Part shown: in pieces, positions 36,163 to 44,791 of the stretch
How the letters are laid out: each line of letters begins with the position of its first letter
Position numbering within the stretch: position 1 is the stretch's first letter
Assembly: GCA_000621425.1 (NCBI GenBank)
Contig: JHYJ01000006.1
Coordinates: 186,001 to 250,000 of the forward strand
From: Lachnospiraceae bacterium AB2028
Lineage (GTDB): Bacteria; Bacillota; Clostridia; Lachnospirales; Lachnospiraceae
DNA length: 64,000 nt
Direction of reading: 5' to 3'
The notes under the pieces: model-generated
The model's database searches: none
The model's input: only the letters and a program-made list of their open reading frames with translations
What the model was told of the DNA's origin: nothing
Translations under genes and position numbers: made by a program

Positions 36163-38226
36163 CTGAACGACAGATCATTACAAAATGCGAGAATACATAA
36201 TTCCGTTGCGATAATCTTAACCGTGGCAGGCGTACTGACTGCTTTGGTAAACATATCATTGGGATGGGAATTCTGGGTGCCGCCGCTGATCCTTGGCGGA
36301 CTTATAGCCTTATGGGTGCTGCATGTGGCACAGATCGGCACATGGACATCCAGAGAGAATTATTTTCTGATTTATTCCATGCTGGTTGCCTTTTATCATG
36401 GTGTTCACAGTACCAGCTTTTTTGACATCATTGCCGTATTCACATTGCTTATGGCTACTTTTTCAATGGTAAGGCGCAGGGAGTTTCTGGCCTTGCTTCT
36501 TGGTGAATTCTTTGTATTGATGATCATACAGTCCATTATGTTGTTTGCGATAGATGGCAGCGAAGCAGACTCACTTACTGTTTTCAGGATAATATTCCAT
36601 TGCGTGGTTGCTATCGGTGTATACAAGGGATTAAATGATGCTCTTAAGAATAACCGCAAGGACAGGGACGAGCTGGAGGTAATGTATAAGGAACAACAGG
36701 CATCAAGGGAAGAAACGGAGGATTTCCTTGTAAACATTTCCCATGAACTGCGTACCCCTGTAAATGTTATTAACGGAATGTCCGGTCTGATCCTTAAAAA
36801 AGAGGACAGGGAAGATGTAGTCTCCATAAGGAATGCCGGACTCAGACTTTCGGGGCAGATAGAGGATATCCAGGACTATAGTGAGATACAGCGTGGTGAC
36901 GTGATACTGGAAGAAGAAAAGTACATGATCACTTCACTTTTGAACGACATTATATCAAATTATCAGGTGGCAAAGCCGGATAAAAATGTTGACCTTATAG
37001 TGGATCTGGATCCTACTGTGCCAGCTATGATGAGGGGTGATGCCGGAAAGATAAGCCGTGTGATCCTTCATCTTCTTGACAATGCAGTTAAGTTTACCGA
37101 CCGCGGCGGCGTATATCTTAAGGTTTCATCCATAAAAAGATCCTACGGTATCAATCTCGTCATAGAAGTAACGGATACCGGAAAGGGTATGGGACAGACT
37201 GATATCGACAAGATCTCCAAGGGCATATTTCAGGCAAATACCAAGCGTAACAGAAATACCGGCGGAATAGGTTTAGGACTTTCCATCGTATACGGCTTTG
37301 TACGCAAGATGAATGGCTTTGTGAATATCGAGAGCAGGAAAGGAGAAGGGACAACTGTCCGTGTAAGTATCGCACAGGCTGTCATTGATCCTTCGCCGTG
37401 CTTAAGTGTGGACAGGGAAGAATATACCAGCATAGCATTCCATGTGACTCCTGAAAAATATGAGACACCGAAGGTGAGGGACTTCTACAGGATGATGGCT
37501 GCTTCAATGGCTTCCGGACTCAGGATGAATCTTTATTCTGCACCTGATCGTGCGGAGCTTGACAGGCTTATCCAGCGAAGTGATATTACCCATGTATTTA
37601 TGGGGCAGGAAGAATATGAGGCTGCCCCGGATTATTTTGATGATCTTGCGAAAAAAGGCATCACAGTGGCTGTGTCAGCCAAGGATGGTTTTAAGGTCAA
37701 TTCGGGCAGCGGTGTCATAGTAATGCCCAAGCCCCTGTACGGATGTCCTGTAGTTAAGGTTTTGAACGGCAACATCGGTGGTTCGCATATGCCGGGACTT
37801 GAAGATGAGAGACGCTCTGTTCTTGAAGGCATAAGGGCGCTGGTTGTGGATGATGAACCCATGAACCTTGTGGTGGCTACCGGAATATTTAAAGAATATA
37901 AGATGTACATAGACACTGCAGCCAGCGGCAAGGAGGCTATAGAGAAATATCGGAAGAATGAATATGACATAGTATTCATGGATCATATGATGCCGGAAAT
38001 GGACGGTGTGGAGGCTATGAAGCACTTAAAGGAAGTGGCTTCAGATCAGGGAAGGGTGCTTAGGATAATAGCCCTTACCGCCAATGCAATAAGCGGTGCC
38101 AGGGAGATGTTTTTGCGTGAAGGCTTTGATGAGTTTATCAGTAAGCCCATACATATCAATGAGTTTGAAAGGACGGTCAGCAAGGTTCTTCCCAGTAGGA
38201 ACGGCAGGAAGGGGGCTGGCGTATGA
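36163..38226 (+). CDS. Membrane hybrid sensor histidine kinase
   Basis: A 687-residue membrane kinase. Six hydrophobic helices at the N-terminus are followed by HisKA with NISHELRTPVN (His about 194), an ATPase with HLLDNAVKF, DTGKGMG and GGIGLGLS, a divergent middle segment, and a receiver with VVDDEP and FMDHMMPEMDG. Start choice: the first ATG/GTG in frame (GTG 36223) would cut the first helix and has no ribosome site. CTG 36163 lies eight bases after GGAAG in AGGAAGGAAG and restores a complete first helix (NARIHNSVAIILTVAG). I therefore propose a CTG start, which is rare. The stop overlaps the next kinase gene by four bases (ATGA), so the two are cotranscribed and may form one phosphorelay. 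Confidence 0.85.
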   Translation: MNDRSLQNARIHNSVAIILTVAGVLTALVNISLGWEFWVPPLILGGLIALWVLHVAQIGTWTSRENYFLIYSMLVAFYHGVHSTSFFDIIAVFTLLMATFSMVRRREFLALLLGEFFVLMIIQSIMLFAIDGSEADSLTVFRIIFHCVVAIGVYKGLNDALKNNRKDRDELEVMYKEQQASREETEDFLVNISHELRTPVNVINGMSGLILKKEDREDVVSIRNAGLRLSGQIEDIQDYSEIQRGDVILEEEKYMITSLLNDIISNYQVAKPDKNVDLIVDLDPTVPAMMRGDAGKISRVILHLLDNAVKFTDRGGVYLKVSSIKRSYGINLVIEVTDTGKGMGQTDIDKISKGIFQANTKRNRNTGGIGLGLSIVYGFVRKMNGFVNIESRKGEGTTVRVSIAQAVIDPSPCLSVDREEYTSIAFHVTPEKYETPKVRDFYRMMAASMASGLRMNLYSAPDRAELDRLIQRSDITHVFMGQEEYEAAPDYFDDLAKKGITVAVSAKDGFKVNSGSGVIVMPKPLYGCPVVKVLNGNIGGSHMPGLEDERRSVLEGIRALVVDDEPMNLVVATGIFKEYKMYIDTAASGKEAIEKYRKNEYDIVFMDHMMPEMDGVEAMKHLKEVASDQGRVLRIIALTANAISGAREMFLREGFDEFISKPIHINEFERTVSKVLPSRNGRKGAGV

Positions 38227-41200
38227 GACTGAGTGAGCGCCTGAAAAAAATGCTTAACGACCCCTCCAGGGAATTCAGCGAAAAGGTCTTTATACTGTTG
38301 ACCTTAGTGGCTATTGTTGTTGCCGTAGTTGCTCTTATAGGTGACCTGATATACGGTGAGAACATTGTGGAGATAATCCTTCTAACAGTGACTACCGTTA
38401 TGGTTCCTGTGGCAACAATTATTGCCATAAGGACAAAAAAGGTGCCGATCATGTCGCGTATTATCTCTGCCGGACTGATCTTTGTAATATTGCCGGTTAT
38501 ATTCATTTTCGGCGGCGGTCTTGAGGGTGGAGATATTCCCTGGCTGATCTTCAGTTATCTTTATATAGGTCTTGTGGTTACCGGTATGTGGCGTCTGGTA
38601 TTTATTGCGGTGCTTACTGCGGTCATCATTGTACTGTTTTTCATAGGTTACACATATCCGGAGCTGATATATCCTCATACAAGGGAGATTTTCTATATGG
38701 ATCTGCTACTGGGGGTGATCGAAGTCGGTCTGGTATGTTTCGTCATGACCTGGTTCCAGAATCTTCTGTACATACAGGAAAATAAAAGGGCAAGGGAAGA
38801 GACCAGGAAGGTTGAGGAACTGAACCGCTCCCAGAACCGTTTCTTCTCAAATATGAGCCATGAGATAAGGACTCCTATCAATTCCATTTTAGGACTTAAT
38901 GAAATCATACTCCGTCAGGAAGAAGCTACGGATGAGATAAAGCGGGATGCCGGAAATATCCAGGGTGCAGGCCGGATGCTTTTAGCGCTCATAAACGATA
39001 TTCTTGATTTTTCAAAGATCGAAGCCGGCAAGATGGATATAGTGCCTGTAAACTACAGCGTGTCTGCGCTCCTTTCGGAAATCGTCAATATGATCTGGCT
39101 CAGGGCTGAGCAGAAGGGGCTTGAGGTAAAACTGGAAGTGGATCCTTCCATTCCTACGGAACTTTTCGGCGACGAAGTGCGTATAAAGCAGATACTCGTA
39201 AACCTTCTCAACAATGCAGTGAAATATACCAGCGAGGGCAGTGTCACCCTTCGTATAGAAAAGGAAGATGTTAAGGATGACCAGATACTCCTGATGTTTT
39301 CTGTCATTGATACCGGTATGGGTATCAAGCAGGATGCATTGCCTTATCTCTTTGATGCATTCCAGCGTGTGGATGAGGAAAAGAACATAAATATCGAAGG
39401 CACCGGTTTGGGTCTGTCTATAGTAAAGCAGTTAGTGGAACTTATGGACGGAAAGATCACTGTAAACAGTGTTTATACTCAGGGATCAACATTTACGGTG
39501 ACCCTGTGGCAGATAATAGCAAGGAAAGAGGTTATTGGTGATGTCAATATAAGCAGTATAAGCGGTGGAGCTGCCAATGGAAAATACAAGCCTGATTTCA
39601 GAGCACCTGAGGCAAAGCTTCTGATCGTGGATGACAATACCATGAACCTGGAAGTTGAAAAGAAGCTCATCGTTTCCACTGAGATACAGGTGGATACTGC
39701 AACGAGCGGTGAGCAGGCACTTACAATGACACAGGCAGTTCGCTATGACATGATACTAATGGATCATCTCATGCCCGGCATGGACGGTATCGAATGCATG
39801 CAGCATATAAGGAAGCAGTATGACGGACTAAATAACCATGTTCCCATAATTGTCCTTACGGCAAATGCGGGAAGTGAAAATCGTGAGCTTTACAGCAGGA
39901 GTGGTTTTGACGGATATCTGATAAAGCCTGTCACCGGAAGACAGCTTGAGGAAGTGGCTATGACTCACCTTCCGGCATCCAAAGTTATCAGGACCGGAAA
40001 CAAAGATTTTGTCAAGATGCAACTCAATGCTACCGGAACGTACAGCCGCAAGATCCCGCTGCTAATAACGACAAATACAACCTGTGACCTGCCGGCAGCG
40101 GTGCTCGATGCACAACAGATAGATACTATTCCGTACAGTATTAATTCCGAAGGCGGAACCTTCTATGACGGACCAGAGGCCGGAGTGGATGAAATGTTGC
40201 GCTACATACAGGCCGGAGTGCGGTTCGATTCTGAGCCGCCCACTGTTGAGGAATTTGAAAGATTCTTCGGCAGAGAGCTCAAGAAGGCTCATAATCTGAT
40301 ATATTTTACCATTTCATCAGAATTAAGCGATGAATATGCACGTGCCATGGAGGCGGCAAAAGCCTATGGTAATGTCAGGGTTTTTGATTCCCAAAATTTA
40401 TCCGGATGTCTGGGGCTGATAGTCCTTATGGCACAGCGTATGAGTGCGCAGGGAAAGAGCCCTGAGAAGATAATAGATGAGCTGGAGTCCGTCAGGGACA
40501 AGATGCATTACAGCTTGATAACTGACGGTGCATACTTTAAGCGCGGAAAAAGCTTTTTTGATAAGAGTGTTTATAATTTGATCAGGATTATGAACATATG
40601 GACAGTGATAAGAATCCGGAACGGCCGTTTTGTCATGGGACGGATTGCCATGGGCGAGAAGGATGCATGCTATAAAAGATTTATTTCCTATGCATTTCCC
40701 AGATTTTCACGTCCTAATACAGATGTATTGATAGTTGCTTATTCCGGTCTGTCTGCGGATGAGATAGAGGAGATGAAGACGCAGATCAGAAAGCACAGTG
40801 ATTTCAAGAATATAATCTTCCAGAAAGCATCCGCTACCATGATGATAAAGAGCGGTGACGGAGCACTGGCATTTAATTATATAACAGCAGAAAGATTCGG
40901 CAATGATATCGGCAATATGTTCATAACAGAGAGTGTTGAAATGGACGATGATTCGGATGCGAAAGAACAGGCTACGGTATCTCCTGTTACAACAGACGAA
41001 TATGATCCGGAAATATCACATAAGGATATTGCTGAAAAACATGATAATGAACTGAATGAGGCAGAGACGGCGGAGCATGAAACTGATGCCGTGACGGTTG
41101 AAACTCGTGCTGAAGATGGTTCAATAGTGGAAAGTGCGGTAAATGATAGCTCGGATGATACACCTTGGTACGAGAGGATTCACGGCATAAACTATGAACA

Positions 41201-41792
41201 TGGCCTTGAGTACAGCGGGGATGAGGAAATATATTATACTGTCATGGAGGCTTTTTACGAGTCCATAGAGGAAAAGAGTGAAGAACTTGACAGATATTAC
41301 GAAAACGGCGAATGGGATAACTATACCATAAAAGTCCATGCCCTAAAGAGTTCGGCAAGGCTTGTGGGGGCCGATGAACTGGCTGATGATGCCCAGGCAC
41401 TTGAAACTGCCAGCAAGGATGGGGATGTTGATTATGTTAAGTCACACCATCCAGCGGTGATGAAGGAATTCAGGGCTTTTAGAGCTCCGCTTACAGTTAT
41501 ATTTGCAGATGGTGATGACGATATGACAGCTGTGGAATCAGAATCAGATGATGATGGTGATGACGAAACCAATGAACAGTTTGACAGTTTTCTGATCGAG
41601 TGTGTGTATGAAACATTGCGTGAAGGCGCAGAACAGAAGGATGATGAACTTATAGAGCAGACCTTACGGGAGATTGACGAGTACGATCCCAGGCCGGAGG
41701 CTGCTGAAAAGATAAAACGTTTGCGTGCATTTTTCGAATCAAAGGACTATGCGGCTATGATTAAGATGCTTGATAACGGAGGAGAAGTTTAA
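38223..41792 (+). CDS. Hybrid histidine kinase with DegV and HPt domains
   Basis: A 1189-residue membrane protein. Six membrane helices (about 22-178) are followed by HisKA with NMSHEIRTPINS (His213), an ATPase (about 310-432: NLLNNAVKY, DTGMGI, GTGLGLS), a receiver (about 464-582, Asp514 in LMDHLMPG) and a DegV-like domain (about 611-895: TTNTTCDLP, then FDSQNLSGCLGL, TDGAYFKRGK). An acidic linker leads to an HPt domain (about 1000-1075, His1039 in KVHALKSSARLVGA) and a short acidic helical tail. DegV proteins bind fatty acids, often delivering them to the FakA kinase. Placing one between receiver and HPt suggests lipid-responsive control of the phosphorelay (inference). Start overlaps the previous gene (ATGA). 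Confidence 0.9.
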   Translation: MRLSERLKKMLNDPSREFSEKVFILLTLVAIVVAVVALIGDLIYGENIVEIILLTVTTVMVPVATIIAIRTKKVPIMSRIISAGLIFVILPVIFIFGGGLEGGDIPWLIFSYLYIGLVVTGMWRLVFIAVLTAVIIVLFFIGYTYPELIYPHTREIFYMDLLLGVIEVGLVCFVMTWFQNLLYIQENKRAREETRKVEELNRSQNRFFSNMSHEIRTPINSILGLNEIILRQEEATDEIKRDAGNIQGAGRMLLALINDILDFSKIEAGKMDIVPVNYSVSALLSEIVNMIWLRAEQKGLEVKLEVDPSIPTELFGDEVRIKQILVNLLNNAVKYTSEGSVTLRIEKEDVKDDQILLMFSVIDTGMGIKQDALPYLFDAFQRVDEEKNINIEGTGLGLSIVKQLVELMDGKITVNSVYTQGSTFTVTLWQIIARKEVIGDVNISSISGGAANGKYKPDFRAPEAKLLIVDDNTMNLEVEKKLIVSTEIQVDTATSGEQALTMTQAVRYDMILMDHLMPGMDGIECMQHIRKQYDGLNNHVPIIVLTANAGSENRELYSRSGFDGYLIKPVTGRQLEEVAMTHLPASKVIRTGNKDFVKMQLNATGTYSRKIPLLITTNTTCDLPAAVLDAQQIDTIPYSINSEGGTFYDGPEAGVDEMLRYIQAGVRFDSEPPTVEEFERFFGRELKKAHNLIYFTISSELSDEYARAMEAAKAYGNVRVFDSQNLSGCLGLIVLMAQRMSAQGKSPEKIIDELESVRDKMHYSLITDGAYFKRGKSFFDKSVYNLIRIMNIWTVIRIRNGRFVMGRIAMGEKDACYKRFISYAFPRFSRPNTDVLIVAYSGLSADEIEEMKTQIRKHSDFKNIIFQKASATMMIKSGDGALAFNYITAERFGNDIGNMFITESVEMDDDSDAKEQATVSPVTTDEYDPEISHKDIAEKHDNELNEAETAEHETDAVTVETRAEDGSIVESAVNDSSDDTPWYERIHGINYEHGLEYSGDEEIYYTVMEAFYESIEEKSEELDRYYENGEWDNYTIKVHALKSSARLVGADELADDAQALETASKDGDVDYVKSHHPAVMKEFRAFRAPLTVIFADGDDDMTAVESESDDDGDDETNEQFDSFLIECVYETLREGAEQKDDELIEQTLREIDEYDPRPEAAEKIKRLRAFFESKDYAAMIKMLDNGGEV

Positions 41793-41797
41793 AAGAT

Positions 41798-42556
41798 ATG
41801 GGTAAAAGTGTTGTGGTCATCACATACAGTATGAGCGTTGTGGAGAGGACCATTGAAAAGGATCTACAGGAGAGGGGATTTGAGGTTACAAGAATGGCTG
41901 ACGATCCGGAGGCAGTTAAGAGGGCGATAGATACGACGGATGTTTTTATCGCATATCTTCCGGAAGAAGTCTTTACGGAGAAGGATGCTGCCAGAAGGCT
42001 TTTGCTGGTCAGCAGTGAACTGAAATCGGCGCAGAAGAATCTGATAGTTATAGCTGATGAAGGGAATATGGACGGTTTCTTAAAGGCTGTTCCGAATATT
42101 AAGAGTTTTCCGTATGTTACCCGTCCGGTTGAAATGGCAAAGCTTCTGAAAGAGATAGAAAAAGAGATCAAAAACAGTGATCATTTGAAAACCCTTAAGA
42201 GGATACTGGTTGTTGATGACGATCCACTATATGCGACTACTGTGTGTGAGTGGCTGAAAAAGGACTACCGCATGACGATGATTACGGATGGAATGCAGGC
42301 TGTAAGTTTTCTTGAGAATAACAGGGTGGATCTCGTATTGCTTGATTACTGCATGCCGGGGCTTGATGGATCAGAGGTCTTTGAGATACTGAAAAACAGG
42401 GCTGAGACTGAATCCATTCCGGTAATCTTCCTTACAGGTGCAGGCAATAGGGAAAACTTTAGCAAGATCATAAGCCTTGGCCCCCAGGGCTATGTATTAA
42501 AGTCTACTAACAGGGACGGACTGTTAAAGATACTTAAGGATTATCTGGGAGAGTGA
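41798..42556 (+). CDS. Two-receiver response regulator
   Basis: A 252-residue protein with two receiver folds and no output domain. The first (about 1-125) is degenerate: it lacks the acidic pocket and phospho-acceptor Asp (FIAYLPEE at that place). The second (about 133-252) is canonical: VVDDDP (D140-D142), Asp183 in LLDYCMPGLDG, FLTGAG and the Lys in YVLKST. Five bases after the DegV-kinase stop, it is the natural phosphate acceptor of the HPt domain and probably works through protein contact, for example on the next gene's product. The family resembles the CheY-like two-receiver regulators found beside hybrid kinases. Confidence 0.88.
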   Translation: MGKSVVVITYSMSVVERTIEKDLQERGFEVTRMADDPEAVKRAIDTTDVFIAYLPEEVFTEKDAARRLLLVSSELKSAQKNLIVIADEGNMDGFLKAVPNIKSFPYVTRPVEMAKLLKEIEKEIKNSDHLKTLKRILVVDDDPLYATTVCEWLKKDYRMTMITDGMQAVSFLENNRVDLVLLDYCMPGLDGSEVFEILKNRAETESIPVIFLTGAGNRENFSKIISLGPQGYVLKSTNRDGLLKILKDYLGE

Positions 42557-42560
42557 TATT

Positions 42561-44669
42561 TTGCGGAAGGAATCAAAGTCTGTCAGAAGAATATACGGTT
42601 TCGGCATAACATTCATCTTTATTGCGGTGGTATTGTATTCGCTGTTTTCGACGGAGGCTTTTTCGCCGGAGTCAGGGAAGAACATGCGGTCGTTCTCCGA
42701 TGGATGGTCTGCATCCAACGGCACTACCTGGCGGCTGGATGATGCAAGCACTAAAAAGCTGAATGGCAATGAACTTAGGAAAAGGCTTCCGGAGGACTTA
42801 GGAGACGGGGACTGCTTCTGTTTTTCGACAAGGAATGTATGCGTAAATGTTAGGATTGACGATGAGGTTATTTATTCTTTTTCGGGGGAGGAAAATCTTA
42901 CAGGCAGAGGTTACGGGAATGCCTATCATGTGGTGGGACTTTGTGCATCTGATGCCGGAAAGTATATAAGGCTGGAGCTAAGCCCTCTTTATGAAAATTC
43001 AGTTTCCGGGAAATTAAGGGAAGCTTGGATATGCCCTGCAGAGGATTATCTTCATGGAAAACTCTGTGCTGGTTTTGTGTCAGCTTTCGTATCCGTTATG
43101 ATCATGCTCCTTGGATTTTTCATGGTGCTGGTTTATTTTGGGGTTCCGGACAAGGAAAATATGCCGTTTAACCTGCTGGCATTAGGATGCCTATGCATGG
43201 TGATGGGAACATGGCTTTTAGCAGACTCAAATATACCGCAGCTGTATACAGGATATTTATACCTATGGCGCTATATAGGCAGGACGCTGGTATTTTTAGC
43301 TCAGTATTCATTCATATGTTTTCTTGTGTCACTTACTGCCACAAAGCGGGATCTGTACAAGCATATTGCATTCTGGCTGGCGTTTGCTGAACTGGCAGTA
43401 CTGATTGCATCAAGGTATATCGGCGGGATTGATATGACAAAATCCTTCCAGGTGATGATATACATAATGGCGGCGCTGCTTATAGCACTTTCTTTTGTTA
43501 TTGTCATAGATAATGTGATTTACTGCCGGTCTAATGGACTTGTGATTTACCTTAGGAAGTTTTATATAGGCTTTGCAGGTCTGGGGATTTGCATTGTATC
43601 CGATATCCTGATATTTGCTTTAAGACAAAGCCGTAGCGACACCAATGGGGATCTCACAAGATGCGGCATAGTGTTCTTTGTGGTATATGCGCTTTATGTT
43701 TTTTCAGGATGGTGGAGCAAGGATAGGGCAAGCATTGAGAGGGACCGTATCGTCAATAGGACACTTCAGTATGCGCTGGCACCGGAATCGCCGGAGGAGT
43801 GCATCAGGTTAATGCTTGGCTATATGGGAAAAGAATTAAAGGCCTCCAGGGTATGCATCTTTGAGGAACACGGCAGTGGTCGCTTTAGGGGTTCGTATGA
43901 GTGGTACAGGGAAGACTTGTCCTCGGATGGAACTGACATTCTTTATCTGCCTTACGAAGGTTTCCTGGATGAACTGTATAAGTCGTATCTTGGCAATGAT
44001 AAAAAGCTGATAATCCGTGATACGGAAGAATTTAGGTCTGTGCATCCCGCACTATATAACCTGCTTAAGTCCAGTGGCATAAAAAGCCTGGTGGGCGGTC
44101 CGCTTGAAAACAGCGGAAGGCTTACGGGATTCCTGGTATTGTTGGATATTCCTGAGGCTGACCAGGATTCTGCATCAGAAGTTATTTCACTGCTGACATA
44201 CTTTGTTACACAGCTTATAGCACAGAGGGAAGAACAGAAGCATCAAAAATACTATAACTACAATGATCCCCGTTCAGGCGTGCAGAACAGAAGGGCATAT
44301 AAGGAGTTTATTGATGACAGCCTTGATAAGTCATCGTCTTTCGGCTATATTTCCTGCAGGATAAAGGATTTTACGGAAATCAGCAACAACCAGGGTTATG
44401 AAGCAGGGGACCGTGTTCTGGCGGATACCGCAAGCTGTCTTGTGGAAGTATTCGGTAATGAAAATGTTTACCGTCTGGGCGGCGGTGAATTTGCGGCTTT
44501 CGGATTCGAGACTGATGAATCCTTCTTTGATTCTGATGTATCCAGGGCAGGGAAACTTTTGTCAGAAAAGGAGATAAGTGCTTCGGTTGGCGGCGTGTAC
44601 TGCACATACGGTACAATGAATATGAACAGCGTGGTTAAGAGGGCAAGGGAACACACATTCTTTAATTAA
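42561..44669 (+). CDS. 7TM-GAF-GGDEF-like sensor protein
   Basis: A 702-residue membrane protein. It has a short N-terminal helix (about 10-28), an extracellular domain (about 30-165), about seven membrane helices (170-385), a GAF-like domain (about 395-555) and a GGDEF-type domain (about 560-702). The architecture fits the 7TMR-DISM class. The signature is GGGEF (640-644) instead of GGDEF, so metal binding is altered and cyclase activity is doubtful. It may serve as a cyclic-di-GMP or GTP receptor. The start is TTG 42561, eight bases after GGGAGAG, right behind the receiver gene (four bases), so it belongs to the same operon. Confidence 0.82.
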   Translation: MRKESKSVRRIYGFGITFIFIAVVLYSLFSTEAFSPESGKNMRSFSDGWSASNGTTWRLDDASTKKLNGNELRKRLPEDLGDGDCFCFSTRNVCVNVRIDDEVIYSFSGEENLTGRGYGNAYHVVGLCASDAGKYIRLELSPLYENSVSGKLREAWICPAEDYLHGKLCAGFVSAFVSVMIMLLGFFMVLVYFGVPDKENMPFNLLALGCLCMVMGTWLLADSNIPQLYTGYLYLWRYIGRTLVFLAQYSFICFLVSLTATKRDLYKHIAFWLAFAELAVLIASRYIGGIDMTKSFQVMIYIMAALLIALSFVIVIDNVIYCRSNGLVIYLRKFYIGFAGLGICIVSDILIFALRQSRSDTNGDLTRCGIVFFVVYALYVFSGWWSKDRASIERDRIVNRTLQYALAPESPEECIRLMLGYMGKELKASRVCIFEEHGSGRFRGSYEWYREDLSSDGTDILYLPYEGFLDELYKSYLGNDKKLIIRDTEEFRSVHPALYNLLKSSGIKSLVGGPLENSGRLTGFLVLLDIPEADQDSASEVISLLTYFVTQLIAQREEQKHQKYYNYNDPRSGVQNRRAYKEFIDDSLDKSSSFGYISCRIKDFTEISNNQGYEAGDRVLADTASCLVEVFGNENVYRLGGGEFAAFGFETDESFFDSDVSRAGKLLSEKEISASVGGVYCTYGTMNMNSVVKRAREHTFFN

Positions 44670-44711
44670 TAAATTAAGAAATATTTAAGAATTATAGAAG
44701 AAACAGGTTAA

Positions 44712-44769
44712 GACTTTCACGGGACAACTGTTGTATATTAACAGTGTCGAGATGTGAAAGTCTTTTTTT
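44712..44769 (+). terminator. Branched terminator or attenuator before the efflux operon
   Basis: GACTTTCAC (44712-44720) pairs perfectly with GTGAAAGTC (44754-44762) and is followed by TTTTTTT. Inside the loop a second hairpin forms (ACTGTT, seven bases, AACAGT). It ends the signalling operon 42 bases after its stop, but also lies in the leader of the adaptor gene, so attenuation is possible. Confidence 0.75.
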
Positions 44770-44791
44770 CAGGTAAATAAGGAGAGGGACA

